NCBI RefSeq assembly: GCF_014649115.1
Contig: NZ_BMSK01000001.1
Coordinates: 471,416 to 535,415, forward strand
Direction of reading: 5' to 3'
Source of the DNA: Streptomyces eurythermus
GTDB lineage: Bacteria; Actinomycetota; Actinomycetes; Streptomycetales; Streptomycetaceae
Length of the DNA: 64,000 nucleotides
Below the pieces are notes generated by a model that was given only the letters and a program-made list of their open reading frames with translations, ran no database searches and had not been told where the DNA came from. Shown piece after piece: positions 1 to 8,078 of this stretch. The translations under genes were made by a program, and so were the position numbers. Every line of letters begins with the position of its first letter. Position 1 is the first letter of the stretch.

Positions 1-2
1 GC

Positions 3-980
3 GAACTGCGCACCGCCGTACGCACCCTGGCGCTGCTGGACCTGGAACCGGCGGAGGTGCTCTCCGCGCTGGACGAGATCGCCCGCGGCCTCGGCACGCC
101 GGGCGGGATCCAGCAGGCCACCCGCACGGCCCGGCAGCCCAGGGACGCCGACCTGTCCGAGGTCTACCTCGCGACCTGCGTCTACGCCGTCTACGACTCC
201 GTCACCAGACGATGTACGTTCGCCAACGCGGGCCATCTGCCGCCGGTGCTGGTCGAGCCCGGCGAGCCGGCGCTGATGCTCGACGTGCCGCCGGGCATGC
301 CGCTCGGCGTGGGCGGCGAGCCGTTCGAGGAGGTCGAGGTCGAACTGCCGGAGGGCGCGCTGCTCGCCCTGTACACGGACGGTCTGGTCGAGTCCCGGGA
401 CCATCCGCTGGACGAGGGCCTCCAGGCGTTCATCGGGGCGCTCACGGACCCCTGCCGGCCGCTGGAGGACGTCTGCGACCACGTCCTCAGCACCCTCGAC
501 ACCCACCACGGCGAGGACGACATCGCCCTGCTGATGGCCCGGGTGCAGGGGCTGCCCGCGGACTCCGTCGGGGACTGGACGCTGCCCCGCGAGCCGCGCA
601 GCGTGGGCCGGGCCCGCGAGTACGCCCGCGACCGGCTGCAGTCCTGGGACCTGGAGCCGCTGATCGACACGACCGAGCTGCTGGTCAGCGAGCTGGTGAC
701 GAACGCCCTGCGGTACGGCGAGGGGGAGATCCGGCTACGGCTGCTGCTGGACCGCACGCTGGTGTGCGAGGTCTGGGACTCCGGCCTGGTCCAGCCGCGC
801 CGGCGACGGGCCCGGGACACCGACGAGGGCGGACGGGGCCTGCAACTGGTCGGGCTGCTCAGCGCGGCGTGGGGCTCACGGCGGACACCGCGCGGCAAGA
901 CGGTGTGGTTCGAGCTGCCGTTGCCCGGCGGAGAGGGCGCCCTCACCGACCCGGCGGAGGCCCTGCTGAGCCTGTTCTGA
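3..980 (+). CDS. PP2C/SpoIIE-type phosphatase with C-terminal HATPase (partial, 5' end outside window)
   Basis: The reading frame is open from base 3, so the start lies upstream and only about 325 C-terminal residues are seen. The first half carries SpoIIE/PP2C phosphatase signatures (the TDGLVE segment and the later GEDDIALL metal-binding aspartate region). The last ~130 residues are an RsbW-like histidine-kinase-type ATPase: N-box SELVTNALRYG, then VWDSG and GRGLQLV. Such fusions act in partner-switching control of sigma factors by dephosphorylating an anti-sigma antagonist. A sensor domain (GAF/PAS) probably lies in the missing part. The target sigma system cannot be inferred from the neighbours. 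Confident in family, not in pathway. Confidence 0.9.
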   Translation, partial: ELRTAVRTLALLDLEPAEVLSALDEIARGLGTPGGIQQATRTARQPRDADLSEVYLATCVYAVYDSVTRRCTFANAGHLPPVLVEPGEPALMLDVPPGMPLGVGGEPFEEVEVELPEGALLALYTDGLVESRDHPLDEGLQAFIGALTDPCRPLEDVCDHVLSTLDTHHGEDDIALLMARVQGLPADSVGDWTLPREPRSVGRAREYARDRLQSWDLEPLIDTTELLVSELVTNALRYGEGEIRLRLLLDRTLVCEVWDSGLVQPRRRRARDTDEGGRGLQLVGLLSAAWGSRRTPRGKTVWFELPLPGGEGALTDPAEALLSLF

Positions 981-1018
981 CACGTCCTCCGCCCACCGCC
1001 CGGCGTCCGGGGCGGGAG

Positions 1019-2524
1019 TCACGCGCGGTGGCGGGACCTCGTGCGCGGGCCGCCGTAGGACGCCGGGGGGCCCGCGTCCGCGTCCTCGGCGAGGAGGATG
1101 CCGCCCAGCACCGCGCCCGGCAGTCCCGCCGTGTCCCCTTCCACGTCGGCGTACGGCCTGCCGTGGGTCCGCACGTCCAGCCCGGCCAGCTCCCGCGCCT
1201 CCCCGGCCACCACGTCGGCCCGCCCGGCGTGCCCCGCGCCCAGCTCCCGTACCGCCTCCGCCAGCCGGGCCCGGGCCGCCGTGCCCACCGCCGCCCGGTG
1301 CACCGACACGTACTCCTCCGCGCCCTCCACGGAGCACCGCGCCACCAGCAGCGCCGCGCGCTCCAGCGCCCCGGATCCCGCCCCCGGCACCGGCCGGGCG
1401 GCCCGGGTGATCCGGCGCAGCAGGTCCAGCGGGTCACCGGTCCCGGCGGCCCACTCCTCGCGCGCCGCCCGCGCCGCGCCTCCCCGAGCCGCCGTCGCTT
1501 CCGTCTCCGCGGCCGCCAGCGCGTCCGGCACCAGCATGGCCGCCTCCGCCAGTCGCGCCGCGAGCCGCTCCACCCCGCCCACCAGCACCCCGGCCTGGGC
1601 CACCGCGCCCTCGCCCGCCCGCAGCCGGCACACGGCCCGCCCGGTGTCGCCCGCGTCGGCGGCCCGACGCGCCTCGTCGAGCCGGGCGGTGGCGAACAGC
1701 AGCCGGTCCCCGGCCTGTTCGGCATACCCGGCGACCGACTCGGAGGCCGAGGCCGGGTACCGCGCACGGAGCTCCGCCAGCGTCTCCCGAGCGGCCGCCA
1801 CCCGCGCCGTCAGCTCCCTCGACCGCCCCTCGGCCACCTCCAGCCCGGCCGGGTCCAGCCCCCGCTCCCCGAACCCCCGCAGCCGGTCCAGCGCCTCCGC
1901 CTCCGCGTCCAGCCGCCGGCCCGCCTCCGCGCACCGGCCGGTCACCCCGGCCAGTGCCTGCCGCCGGGCGCCCGCCTCCCGCGGGGCCCCCTGCTCGTAG
2001 CGCCGCCAGATCGCGAACGCCGCCGCCGACTCGGTCTCGGCGGCCCGCAGCGCCCGCTCGAACCGCTCGGTCCGCCCCGCCCCGAACCGCTCCCGGACGA
2101 AGGTCAGTTCCTCCCCGCTGGTGCGTACGCAGTCGTCGGCCAGCCGCAGCGCCGCCCGGGCCTGCCGTTCGGCGTCCTCGGGGGAGGGAGCGGACGGGCG
2201 CGCCGGGACGGTCCCCGGAGTCGTCCGGGTGCGGGCCCGCCGGACGCGCCGCAGCCGGCCGTACCCGGCCAGGGCCACGGCCGCGACCCCGGCGAGGAGC
2301 GGCAGCACCAGGTCGGCGGTCGACGTCCCCTCCGGCCGCGGCGGGGCGGAGCGGGCCGTGGTGCCGGCGCGAGCCGCGGGAACCGCATCGGGGGCCCCGA
2401 CCGTCATGAGCGGCAACACCAGCCACACGGTCCCCGTCACGACGCCCAGCAGGGCATGCGCCACCCGTACCCGTATGTGCGCCGTGGCACGCCGGGGCCG
2501 GCCCCGGATCAGGAAGGACGTCAC
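1019..2524 (-). CDS. Membrane-anchored Ala/Arg-rich coiled-coil protein (TPM-protein C-terminal-like)
   Basis: The product is about 501 residues if translation begins at the GTG at 2524. The open frame runs further upstream, but that part would cross the divergent promoter and overlap the next gene. There are two hydrophobic segments near the N-terminus (around residues 20-40 and 65-85), followed by about 350 residues rich in Ala, Glu and Arg with heptad-like spacing, so a long cytoplasmic coiled coil. It resembles the C-terminal half of actinobacterial TPM-domain membrane proteins, but I see no TPM domain. It is transcribed divergently from the GH18-like gene with only ~80 bp between them. 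Function unknown; start uncertain. Confidence 0.7.
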   Translation of the reverse strand: MTSFLIRGRPRRATAHIRVRVAHALLGVVTGTVWLVLPLMTVGAPDAVPAARAGTTARSAPPRPEGTSTADLVLPLLAGVAAVALAGYGRLRRVRRARTRTTPGTVPARPSAPSPEDAERQARAALRLADDCVRTSGEELTFVRERFGAGRTERFERALRAAETESAAAFAIWRRYEQGAPREAGARRQALAGVTGRCAEAGRRLDAEAEALDRLRGFGERGLDPAGLEVAEGRSRELTARVAAARETLAELRARYPASASESVAGYAEQAGDRLLFATARLDEARRAADAGDTGRAVCRLRAGEGAVAQAGVLVGGVERLAARLAEAAMLVPDALAAAETEATAARGGAARAAREEWAAGTGDPLDLLRRITRAARPVPGAGSGALERAALLVARCSVEGAEEYVSVHRAAVGTAARARLAEAVRELGAGHAGRADVVAGEARELAGLDVRTHGRPYADVEGDTAGLPGAVLGGILLAEDADAGPPASYGGPRTRSRHRA

Positions 2525-2603
2525 CTTTCGGAGCGTATGGGCGGCTTGACGGCTCCGCCAGCGGGGCGGATACGGGTGGGGAACCAGCCACAGAGGGGGC
2601 GGA

Positions 2604-3932
2604 ATGAGCCAGAGTCGGATGGACGGGACCCGGGGCGACGACGGCCACGCCGACGGAGACCCGGCCGGCCGGAACCAGGCGCCCGCCTCCCAGGCACCCG
2701 AGAGCCGACCGGCCGGAACGGACGCGGACCGCGGCAGCGCGGACACACCGGTCCCGGCCCGAAGCCCGCACCCGCCCCCACGGCCGAAGCCCGCCCCGGA
2801 CACCGGCCCCGGCCCGGCCCCCGATTCGGCCTCCGCACCCGCCTCGGACCCCGCCCCGGGCCCAGCCCTCGACTCCGCCCCGGCGCCGAAGCCCGCCTCC
2901 CCCTCCCGCCCCCGCAAGCGCCGGATCCTCCGTCTCCTCGGGGCCCTCCTCGCCTTCCTCCTGCTGCCGTTGCTCACCGCCGAGACCGCGCTGCGGATCA
3001 ACTACACCGGTGACCCGGCGCCCGGTACCCGCACCCGGCACCGGGACGCCCTCTGGCTGGGGCACGCCTGGGTGGACGGGCGGAAGACCGACCGGGACGT
3101 GCGGGAGCTCGCCCGGCGGCTGCGCGACACCGGCATCCGGGACCTCTACGTCCACTCGGGCCCCCTGGAACACGACGGCACCCTGCCCGCGTCGGCGTAC
3201 CGGAAGGCCCACTGGTTCACCGACGCCGTGCACCGGGAACTACCCGGCGTCCGGGTGCAGGCCTGGCTCGGCGACGTGCTGGCCACCGAGACCCCCGACG
3301 GGCTGCGCCTGGAACGCGCGGCCACCCGGACCGCGATCCTCGCCTCCACCCGGGCCGTCCTCGACGCCGGGTTCCAGGGCGCGCACTTCGACCTGGAACC
3401 CCTGCACTCCGGCGACCGGAACTACCTCGCCCTCCTCGACGACCTGCGCGACCTCACCCACGCCCGGAGCGCGGTGCTGTCCGTCGCCGCCCACCAGATC
3501 GACCCGCTGCCCGCCTTCCACTCCTTCTGGGGCACGACCACGGGCCACCCCAAGTGGTGGTCGCAGGCGTACTTCGGGCAGGTGGCCCGCCGGGTGGACC
3601 AGATCGCCGTCATGTCGTACGACACCATGCAGCCGACGCAGAGCCTGTACGGCGGGTACGTCGCCCAGCAGACCAGCCTCGCCCTGGAGGTCACCCCCGA
3701 GGGCACCGACCTGCTGATGGGCCTGCCCTTCTACCACGAGAACCGGTTCGGCCACTGGGCGCACGCCGAGACCGTCCCGGCCGCCGTGCGCGGGGTCCGG
3801 CTCGGCCTGAGCCGCACCGACGCCGGCCGCGCCCGCTTCGGCGTCGCCCTGTACGTCGACTTCGCGGCCACCGAGGCGGACTGGCGGGCGTACCGGGACG
3901 GCTGGGCGGCTACGCCCCCGACCGCCTCCTGA
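2604..3932 (+). CDS. Membrane-anchored GH18-like TIM-barrel protein
   Basis: The protein is 442 residues. Residues ~1-105 are a Pro/Ala-rich cytoplasmic segment, then one transmembrane helix (about 108-130, LLGALLAFLLLPLLTAETAL), then an extracellular domain of ~310 residues. That domain has features of the GH18 chitinase fold: a strand ending GAHFDLEPL, comparable to the DxxDxDxE catalytic strand, and VMSYDT, comparable to the conserved M-x-Y-D strand. The full catalytic DxDxE is not present (FDLE), so activity on chitin-like glycans is unproven. The start ATG follows GGGGGCGGA. Its 3' end overlaps sdhB by 23 bp, converging. Assignment rests on motifs only. Confidence 0.7.
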   Translation: MSQSRMDGTRGDDGHADGDPAGRNQAPASQAPESRPAGTDADRGSADTPVPARSPHPPPRPKPAPDTGPGPAPDSASAPASDPAPGPALDSAPAPKPASPSRPRKRRILRLLGALLAFLLLPLLTAETALRINYTGDPAPGTRTRHRDALWLGHAWVDGRKTDRDVRELARRLRDTGIRDLYVHSGPLEHDGTLPASAYRKAHWFTDAVHRELPGVRVQAWLGDVLATETPDGLRLERAATRTAILASTRAVLDAGFQGAHFDLEPLHSGDRNYLALLDDLRDLTHARSAVLSVAAHQIDPLPAFHSFWGTTTGHPKWWSQAYFGQVARRVDQIAVMSYDTMQPTQSLYGGYVAQQTSLALEVTPEGTDLLMGLPFYHENRFGHWAHAETVPAAVRGVRLGLSRTDAGRARFGVALYVDFAATEADWRAYRDGWAATPPTAS

Positions 3933-4683
3933 TCTTCGAACCCAGCCACACCAGCGGGTCGTACTTGCGGTCCACGGCCCGTTCCTTCAGCGGGATCAGC
4001 GCGTTGTCGGTGATCTTGATGCCCTCGGGGCACACCTCCGTGCAGCACTTGGTGATGTTGCAGTAGCCCAGGCCGTGCTCGTCCTGCGCGGCGCGCCCGC
4101 GGTCCAGGCCGGCCCCGGCCGCCGCGTCCAGCGGGTGCATGTCGAGCTCGGCGACGCGCATCAGGAAGCGCGGCCCGGCGAACGCCCGCTTGTTCTCCTC
4201 GTGGTCGCGCACCACATGGCAGGTGTCCTGGCACAGGAAGCACTCGATGCACTTGCGGAACTCCTGCGAGCGGTTCACGTCCTCCTGGAACATGCGGTAC
4301 TCGCCCGGCCCGAGCCCGTCCGGCGGCACGAAGGCCGGGACCTCCCGCGCCTTGTCGTAGTTGAAGCCGACGTCCGTCACCAGATCGCGGATCACCGGGA
4401 AGGCGCGCAGCGGGGTGATGGTGATCGTCTCGGCGCGGTCGAAGACCGACATCCGGGTCATGCACATCAGCCGGGGGCGGCCGTTGATCTCCGCCGAACA
4501 GGAACCGCACTTGCCCGCCTTGCAGTTCCAGCGCACGGCCAGGTCGGGCGCCTGGGTGGCCTGGAGGCGGTGGACGATGTCCAGCACCACCTCGCCGTCG
4601 TTGACCTCGACGGTGAAGTCCTCCAGGCCGCCGCCCCCGGCGTCGCCCCGCCACACCTTGAAACGGGCCTCGTAGCCGCTCAC
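3910..4683 (-). CDS. sdhB: Succinate dehydrogenase iron-sulfur subunit (Sdh1 type)
   Basis: 257 residues from the GTG at 4683, whose GTGA overlaps the sdhA stop codon. The N-terminal ferredoxin domain has the [2Fe-2S] ligands in CKAGKCGSC with a later Cys in LMCMT. The C-terminal half has CIECFLCQDTCH and CNITKCCTEVCPEGI for the [4Fe-4S] and [3Fe-4S] clusters. The subunit passes electrons from the flavoprotein to the membrane anchor and quinone pool. Order anchor-flavoprotein-iron-sulfur matches mycobacterial Sdh1 (Rv0249c-Rv0247c) rather than the classical sdhCDAB order. It is the last gene of the operon and converges on the GH18-like gene with overlapping 3' ends. Confidence 0.95.
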   Translation of the reverse strand: MSGYEARFKVWRGDAGGGGLEDFTVEVNDGEVVLDIVHRLQATQAPDLAVRWNCKAGKCGSCSAEINGRPRLMCMTRMSVFDRAETITITPLRAFPVIRDLVTDVGFNYDKAREVPAFVPPDGLGPGEYRMFQEDVNRSQEFRKCIECFLCQDTCHVVRDHEENKRAFAGPRFLMRVAELDMHPLDAAAGAGLDRGRAAQDEHGLGYCNITKCCTEVCPEGIKITDNALIPLKERAVDRKYDPLVWLGSKIRRRSGA

Positions 4684-6653
4684 TCGTACAGCTCCTCTTC
4701 GGCGAGGTACTTGACCAGCTCCTCCTTCTCGAAGAGGGCGAGCAGGTCCGGGCGGATGGGTTCGGTTCGCTCGCGGGCGAGCCGGATCTGCGCCCGCGCG
4801 GGGTCGGCCGCCGCGAGGCCGCCGGTGGGGTCGGCGAGGGAGCACAGCAGGTTCACGTTGCGCCAGGCGCGGTCCATCGCCGGGTGGTCCTCGCGGGTGT
4901 GCCCGCCGCGCGACTCGGTGCGCTCCAGCGCGGCCCGGGCCACGCACTCGCTGACCAGCAGCATGTTCCTCAGGTCCAGGGCGAGGTGCCAGCCGGGGTT
5001 GAACTGGCGGTGGCCCTCCACCCCGGCCCGCCGGGCCCGTACCCGCAGCTCGGCCAGCCCGCGCAGGGCCTGCTCCATCTCGCCCTCCCGGCGGATGATG
5101 CCGACCAGGTCGTTCATGGTCTGCTGGAGCTCCTGGTGCAGGGTGTACGGGTTCTCCGGCGGACCCGCCTCGCCCCCGGCGCCCACGGAACCCCCGGCCC
5201 CGGCGGCGGACTCATCGGCGGCGCCGGCCGTGAACGGGCGCAGTGCCTCCGCCGCCGCCGTGTCCACCTGGGCCTCGTCCACCGGCGGGCGCCGGTCCGC
5301 GAGCCCGTGCGCGTACTCGGCCGCGTACCGGCCCGCGCGGCGGCCGAACACCAGCAGGTCGGACAGCGAGTTGCCGCCGAGCCGGTTGGAGCCGTGCATG
5401 CCGCCGGCCACCTCGCCGGCCGCGTACAGTCCGGGCACCCCGCGCGCCGCCGCCGTGTCGGAGTCGACCGCGACCCCGCCCATCACGTAGTGGCAGGTCG
5501 GCCCGACCTCCATCGGCTCCGCCGTGATGTCGACGTCCGCCAGCTCCTTGAACTGGTGGTACATCGACGGCAGCCGGCGCCGGACCACCTCGGCGGGCAT
5601 CCGGGTGGAGACGTCGAGGAACACCCCGCCGTGCGGGGAGCCCCGGCCCGCCTTCACCTCGGCGTTGATCGCGCGGGCCACCTCGTCGCGGGGGAGCAGT
5701 TCCGGCGGGCGGCGGTTGTGGTCCGGGTCCGCGTACCACCGGTCGGCCTCCTCCTCCGACTCGGCGTACTTGTCCTTGAAGACGTCCGGGACGTAGTCGA
5801 ACATGAACCGCTTGCCCTCGGAGTTCCTGAGCACCCCGCCGTCCCCGCGCACCGACTCGGTGACCAGGATGCCCTTCACCGACGGCGGCCAGACCATGCC
5901 GGTCGGGTGGAACTGCACGAACTCCATGTTCACCAGGGGAGCGCCCGCCAGCAGCGCCAGCGCGTGGCCGTCCCCGGTGTACTCCCAGGAGTTGGAGGTG
6001 ACCTTGAAGGACTTGCCGATGCCGCCGGTCGCGAGGATCACGGACGGCGCCTGAAGCACCAGGAAGCGGCCGGTCTCCCGCTCGTAGCCGAAGACCCCCG
6101 AGACGCGCTCGCCGTCCTTGAGCACGCGGGTGACGGTGCACTCCTGGAAGACCTTCAGCCGGGACTCGTAGTCACCGGTTGCCCGGTGGTCCTCCTGCTG
6201 GAGCGCGACGATCTTCTGCTGGAGGGTGCGGATCAGCTCCAGCCCGGTGCGGTCGCCGACGTGCGCGAGGCGCGGGTACTCGTGGCCGCCGAAGTTGCGC
6301 TGGGAGATCCGGCCGTCCGCCGTCCGGTCGAACAGCGCCCCCCAGGTCTCCAGCTCCCACACCCGCTCCGGGGCCTCCCGGGCGTGCAGCTCGGCCATCC
6401 GCCACTGGTTCAGGAACTTGCCGCCGCGCATGGTGTCGCGGAAGTGGACCTGCCAGGTGTCGTTCTCGTTGGCGTTGGCCATCGCCGCCGCGATGCCGCC
6501 CTCGGCCATCACCGTGTGCGCCTTGCCGAACAGCGACTTGCAGATCACGGCCGTACGGGCACCCCGCTCGCGGGCCTCGATCGCGGCCCGCAGCCCGGCG
6601 CCGCCGGCACCGACGACCACGACGTCCCACTGCTGCCGTTCCACCGCTGCCAT
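4680..6653 (-). CDS. sdhA: Succinate dehydrogenase/fumarate reductase flavoprotein subunit
   Basis: 657 residues from the ATG at 6653. The open frame extends further, but the start sits in a TGATG junction with the anchor gene. The N-terminus has the FAD-binding VVVVGAGGAGLRAA. The AHTVMAEGGIAAAM segment contains the histidine that carries covalent FAD in this family, and FHPTGM plus TESVRGDGG form the dicarboxylate active site. C-terminal fumarate reductase/SDH domain follows (HYVMGGVAVD, GSNRLGGNSLSDL). A Gly/Ala-rich insertion (about residues 475-500) interrupts the C-terminal part. It oxidises succinate to fumarate in the TCA cycle. Translationally coupled on both sides. Confidence 0.96.
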   Translation of the reverse strand: MAAVERQQWDVVVVGAGGAGLRAAIEARERGARTAVICKSLFGKAHTVMAEGGIAAAMANANENDTWQVHFRDTMRGGKFLNQWRMAELHAREAPERVWELETWGALFDRTADGRISQRNFGGHEYPRLAHVGDRTGLELIRTLQQKIVALQQEDHRATGDYESRLKVFQECTVTRVLKDGERVSGVFGYERETGRFLVLQAPSVILATGGIGKSFKVTSNSWEYTGDGHALALLAGAPLVNMEFVQFHPTGMVWPPSVKGILVTESVRGDGGVLRNSEGKRFMFDYVPDVFKDKYAESEEEADRWYADPDHNRRPPELLPRDEVARAINAEVKAGRGSPHGGVFLDVSTRMPAEVVRRRLPSMYHQFKELADVDITAEPMEVGPTCHYVMGGVAVDSDTAAARGVPGLYAAGEVAGGMHGSNRLGGNSLSDLLVFGRRAGRYAAEYAHGLADRRPPVDEAQVDTAAAEALRPFTAGAADESAAGAGGSVGAGGEAGPPENPYTLHQELQQTMNDLVGIIRREGEMEQALRGLAELRVRARRAGVEGHRQFNPGWHLALDLRNMLLVSECVARAALERTESRGGHTREDHPAMDRAWRNVNLLCSLADPTGGLAAADPARAQIRLARERTEPIRPDLLALFEKEELVKYLAEEELYE

Positions 6654-7474
6654 CAGAAGAACCTCGGATCGTCGAAGACACCGGACGCGACCAGGTACAC
6701 GTAGAGGTCGGCGAGCGCCACGCTGAGCAGCGAGGCCCAGGCCAGCTGCATGTGGCGGGCGTTGAGCGCCCCGACGAACTGCCAGGCGCGGTAGCGCAGC
6801 GGGTGCTTGGAGAAGTGCTTGAGCTTGCCGCCGACGATGTGCCGGCAGGAGTGGCAGGAGAGGGTGTACGCCCAGATCAGCACGATGTTGGCCAGGAACA
6901 CCAGGGTGCCCAGGCCCATGTGCCCCCACCGGTAGTGCTGGTCCCGGAAGGCCAGCACGGTGTCGTAGGTGAGCACCCCGGCCACCAGCAGGGCGGCGTA
7001 GAAGAAGTACCGGTGGACGTTCTGCAGGATCAGCGGGAAGCGGCTCTCACCGGTGTAGGAGCGGTGCGGCTCGGCCACCGCGCAGGCGGGCGGGGACGCC
7101 CAGAAGGCGCGGTAGTACGCCTTGCGGTAGTAGTAGCAGGTCAGGCGGAAGCCGAGCGGGAAGACCAGGATGATGATCGCGGGCGAGATGCCCCACCAGC
7201 CGCCGAACAGATCGGCGTTGGGGCCGGCGCGCATGGCGTGGCAGTTCTCCGCCAGGCACGGCGAGTAGAACGGCGAGACGTACGGCGCCGCGTAGTAGTC
7301 GGCGTTCGCGAAGGCCCGCCAGGTCGAGTAGACGACGAAGGCGAGCAGACCGGCCGCGGTGCAGGCGGGTGCCAGCCACCAGCGGTCGGTCCGCAGATGC
7401 GGGGCGGTGATCGCGGCGCGCGTACCGGTGTGTACGCCGCCGCGCTGCCGGGGGGATTCCGTACCAGTGGCCAA
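6653..7474 (-). CDS. Succinate dehydrogenase membrane anchor (single-polypeptide, Sdh1 type)
   Basis: 273 residues from a TTG start at 7474, chosen because GGAG lies about 7 bases upstream. No ATG or GTG gives a full-length anchor. At least five hydrophobic helices are visible, with several histidines in or near them (for example LSCHSC and AENCHAMR) that could serve haem or quinone binding. A single long anchor preceding sdhA and sdhB is the arrangement of mycobacterial Sdh1 (Rv0249c). It holds the catalytic subunits on the inner face of the membrane and delivers electrons to menaquinone. Its TGA overlaps the sdhA ATG by one base. Confidence 0.88.
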   Translation of the reverse strand: MATGTESPRQRGGVHTGTRAAITAPHLRTDRWWLAPACTAAGLLAFVVYSTWRAFANADYYAAPYVSPFYSPCLAENCHAMRAGPNADLFGGWWGISPAIIILVFPLGFRLTCYYYRKAYYRAFWASPPACAVAEPHRSYTGESRFPLILQNVHRYFFYAALLVAGVLTYDTVLAFRDQHYRWGHMGLGTLVFLANIVLIWAYTLSCHSCRHIVGGKLKHFSKHPLRYRAWQFVGALNARHMQLAWASLLSVALADLYVYLVASGVFDDPRFF

Positions 7475-7499
7475 GTCGGGACTCCGGTCGGTAGCGGGT

Positions 7500-7790
7500 T
7501 CAGGGGGCGCGGCGGTCGCGGGCGCCCAGGCCCTCGTCGTCCGAGTCCGTCCACAGACTGATGTCGTAGGGCGTGTCGGAGATGGTGACGAGGTCGGGCC
7601 GGGGGTGCGCGGCCGGGGTGGTGGCGGTCTCCCGCAGCAGGGCCACGCTCTCGCGCAGGTGCTCGGCGTCCAGCCGGACCCGCCGTATCTCCAGACCGCC
7701 GCGGCCCAGCTGGTGCTCCAGGCGGCTCAGCGACCGGTTGAGGTCGTCCAGACAGCGCTGGACGGCGGTGATGTCGTCGTGCACGGACAT
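7500..7790 (-). CDS. Conserved small protein upstream of the sdh operon
   Basis: 96 residues, soluble and acidic at the C-terminus. The first ~60 residues are predicted helical with hydrophobic heptads (for example LDDLNRSLSRLEHQLG), so probably coiled coil or dimeric. The start at 7790 is supported by GTGAGGG about 6 bases upstream. It lies 25 bp before the TTG of the sdh anchor in the same direction and is probably the first gene of the operon. I recognise no family and assign no function; position suggests a role linked to the respiratory complex. Confidence 0.75.
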   Translation of the reverse strand: MSVHDDITAVQRCLDDLNRSLSRLEHQLGRGGLEIRRVRLDAEHLRESVALLRETATTPAAHPRPDLVTISDTPYDISLWTDSDDEGLGARDRRAP

Positions 7791-8078
7791 GACTTGCCCT
7801 CACTTCCACGGGACCGGCGGGCCATGGGCGGCAACGTTCATGCGTCTTGGAGTGTTGCGCCTCGGCCTGCCTGTGTGAAGGGATGTGCGGCGATTGGCCG
7901 GGGCGTACGGGTGCATCGTCCGGGCGGTGTGCGCCGCATGGGTGGGCTTACCGGCTGTCGCCGCCGTGTCGCCCGCCGTTGCCGGATCCTTTCCTCTTCA
8001 GTGGCGGCATAGATCTGATCAGCTCCATATACCGCCAAATGCGAGCATAAGGCCCGTGGCTCCCCGGAGGTAGCAGAG
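7791..8078. promoter_or_regulatory. Divergent intergenic region: sdh operon (-) and LpqW-like gene (+)
   Basis: This 288-bp non-coding gap must hold the promoters of the minus-strand sdh operon and the plus-strand lipoprotein gene. The stretch 8005-8050 is clearly richer in A/T than its surroundings and includes tataccgcc and gcataagg, which are plausible -10 elements for the plus gene. A good ribosome-binding site, GGAGGTAGCAGAG, precedes the ATG at 8079. No transcription start is proved, and I see no confident operator. Confidence 0.4.

Noticed and set aside
212..3013. A 933-codon Arg/Pro-rich frame on the plus strand
   Set aside because: Composition is typical of a shadow frame and it overlaps the phosphatase, coiled-coil and GH18-like genes.
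7838..8038. 66-codon minus-strand frame in the sdh/LpqW gap
   Set aside because: TTG start without a ribosome-binding site, Arg/Pro-rich composition, and overlap with the expected divergent promoters.
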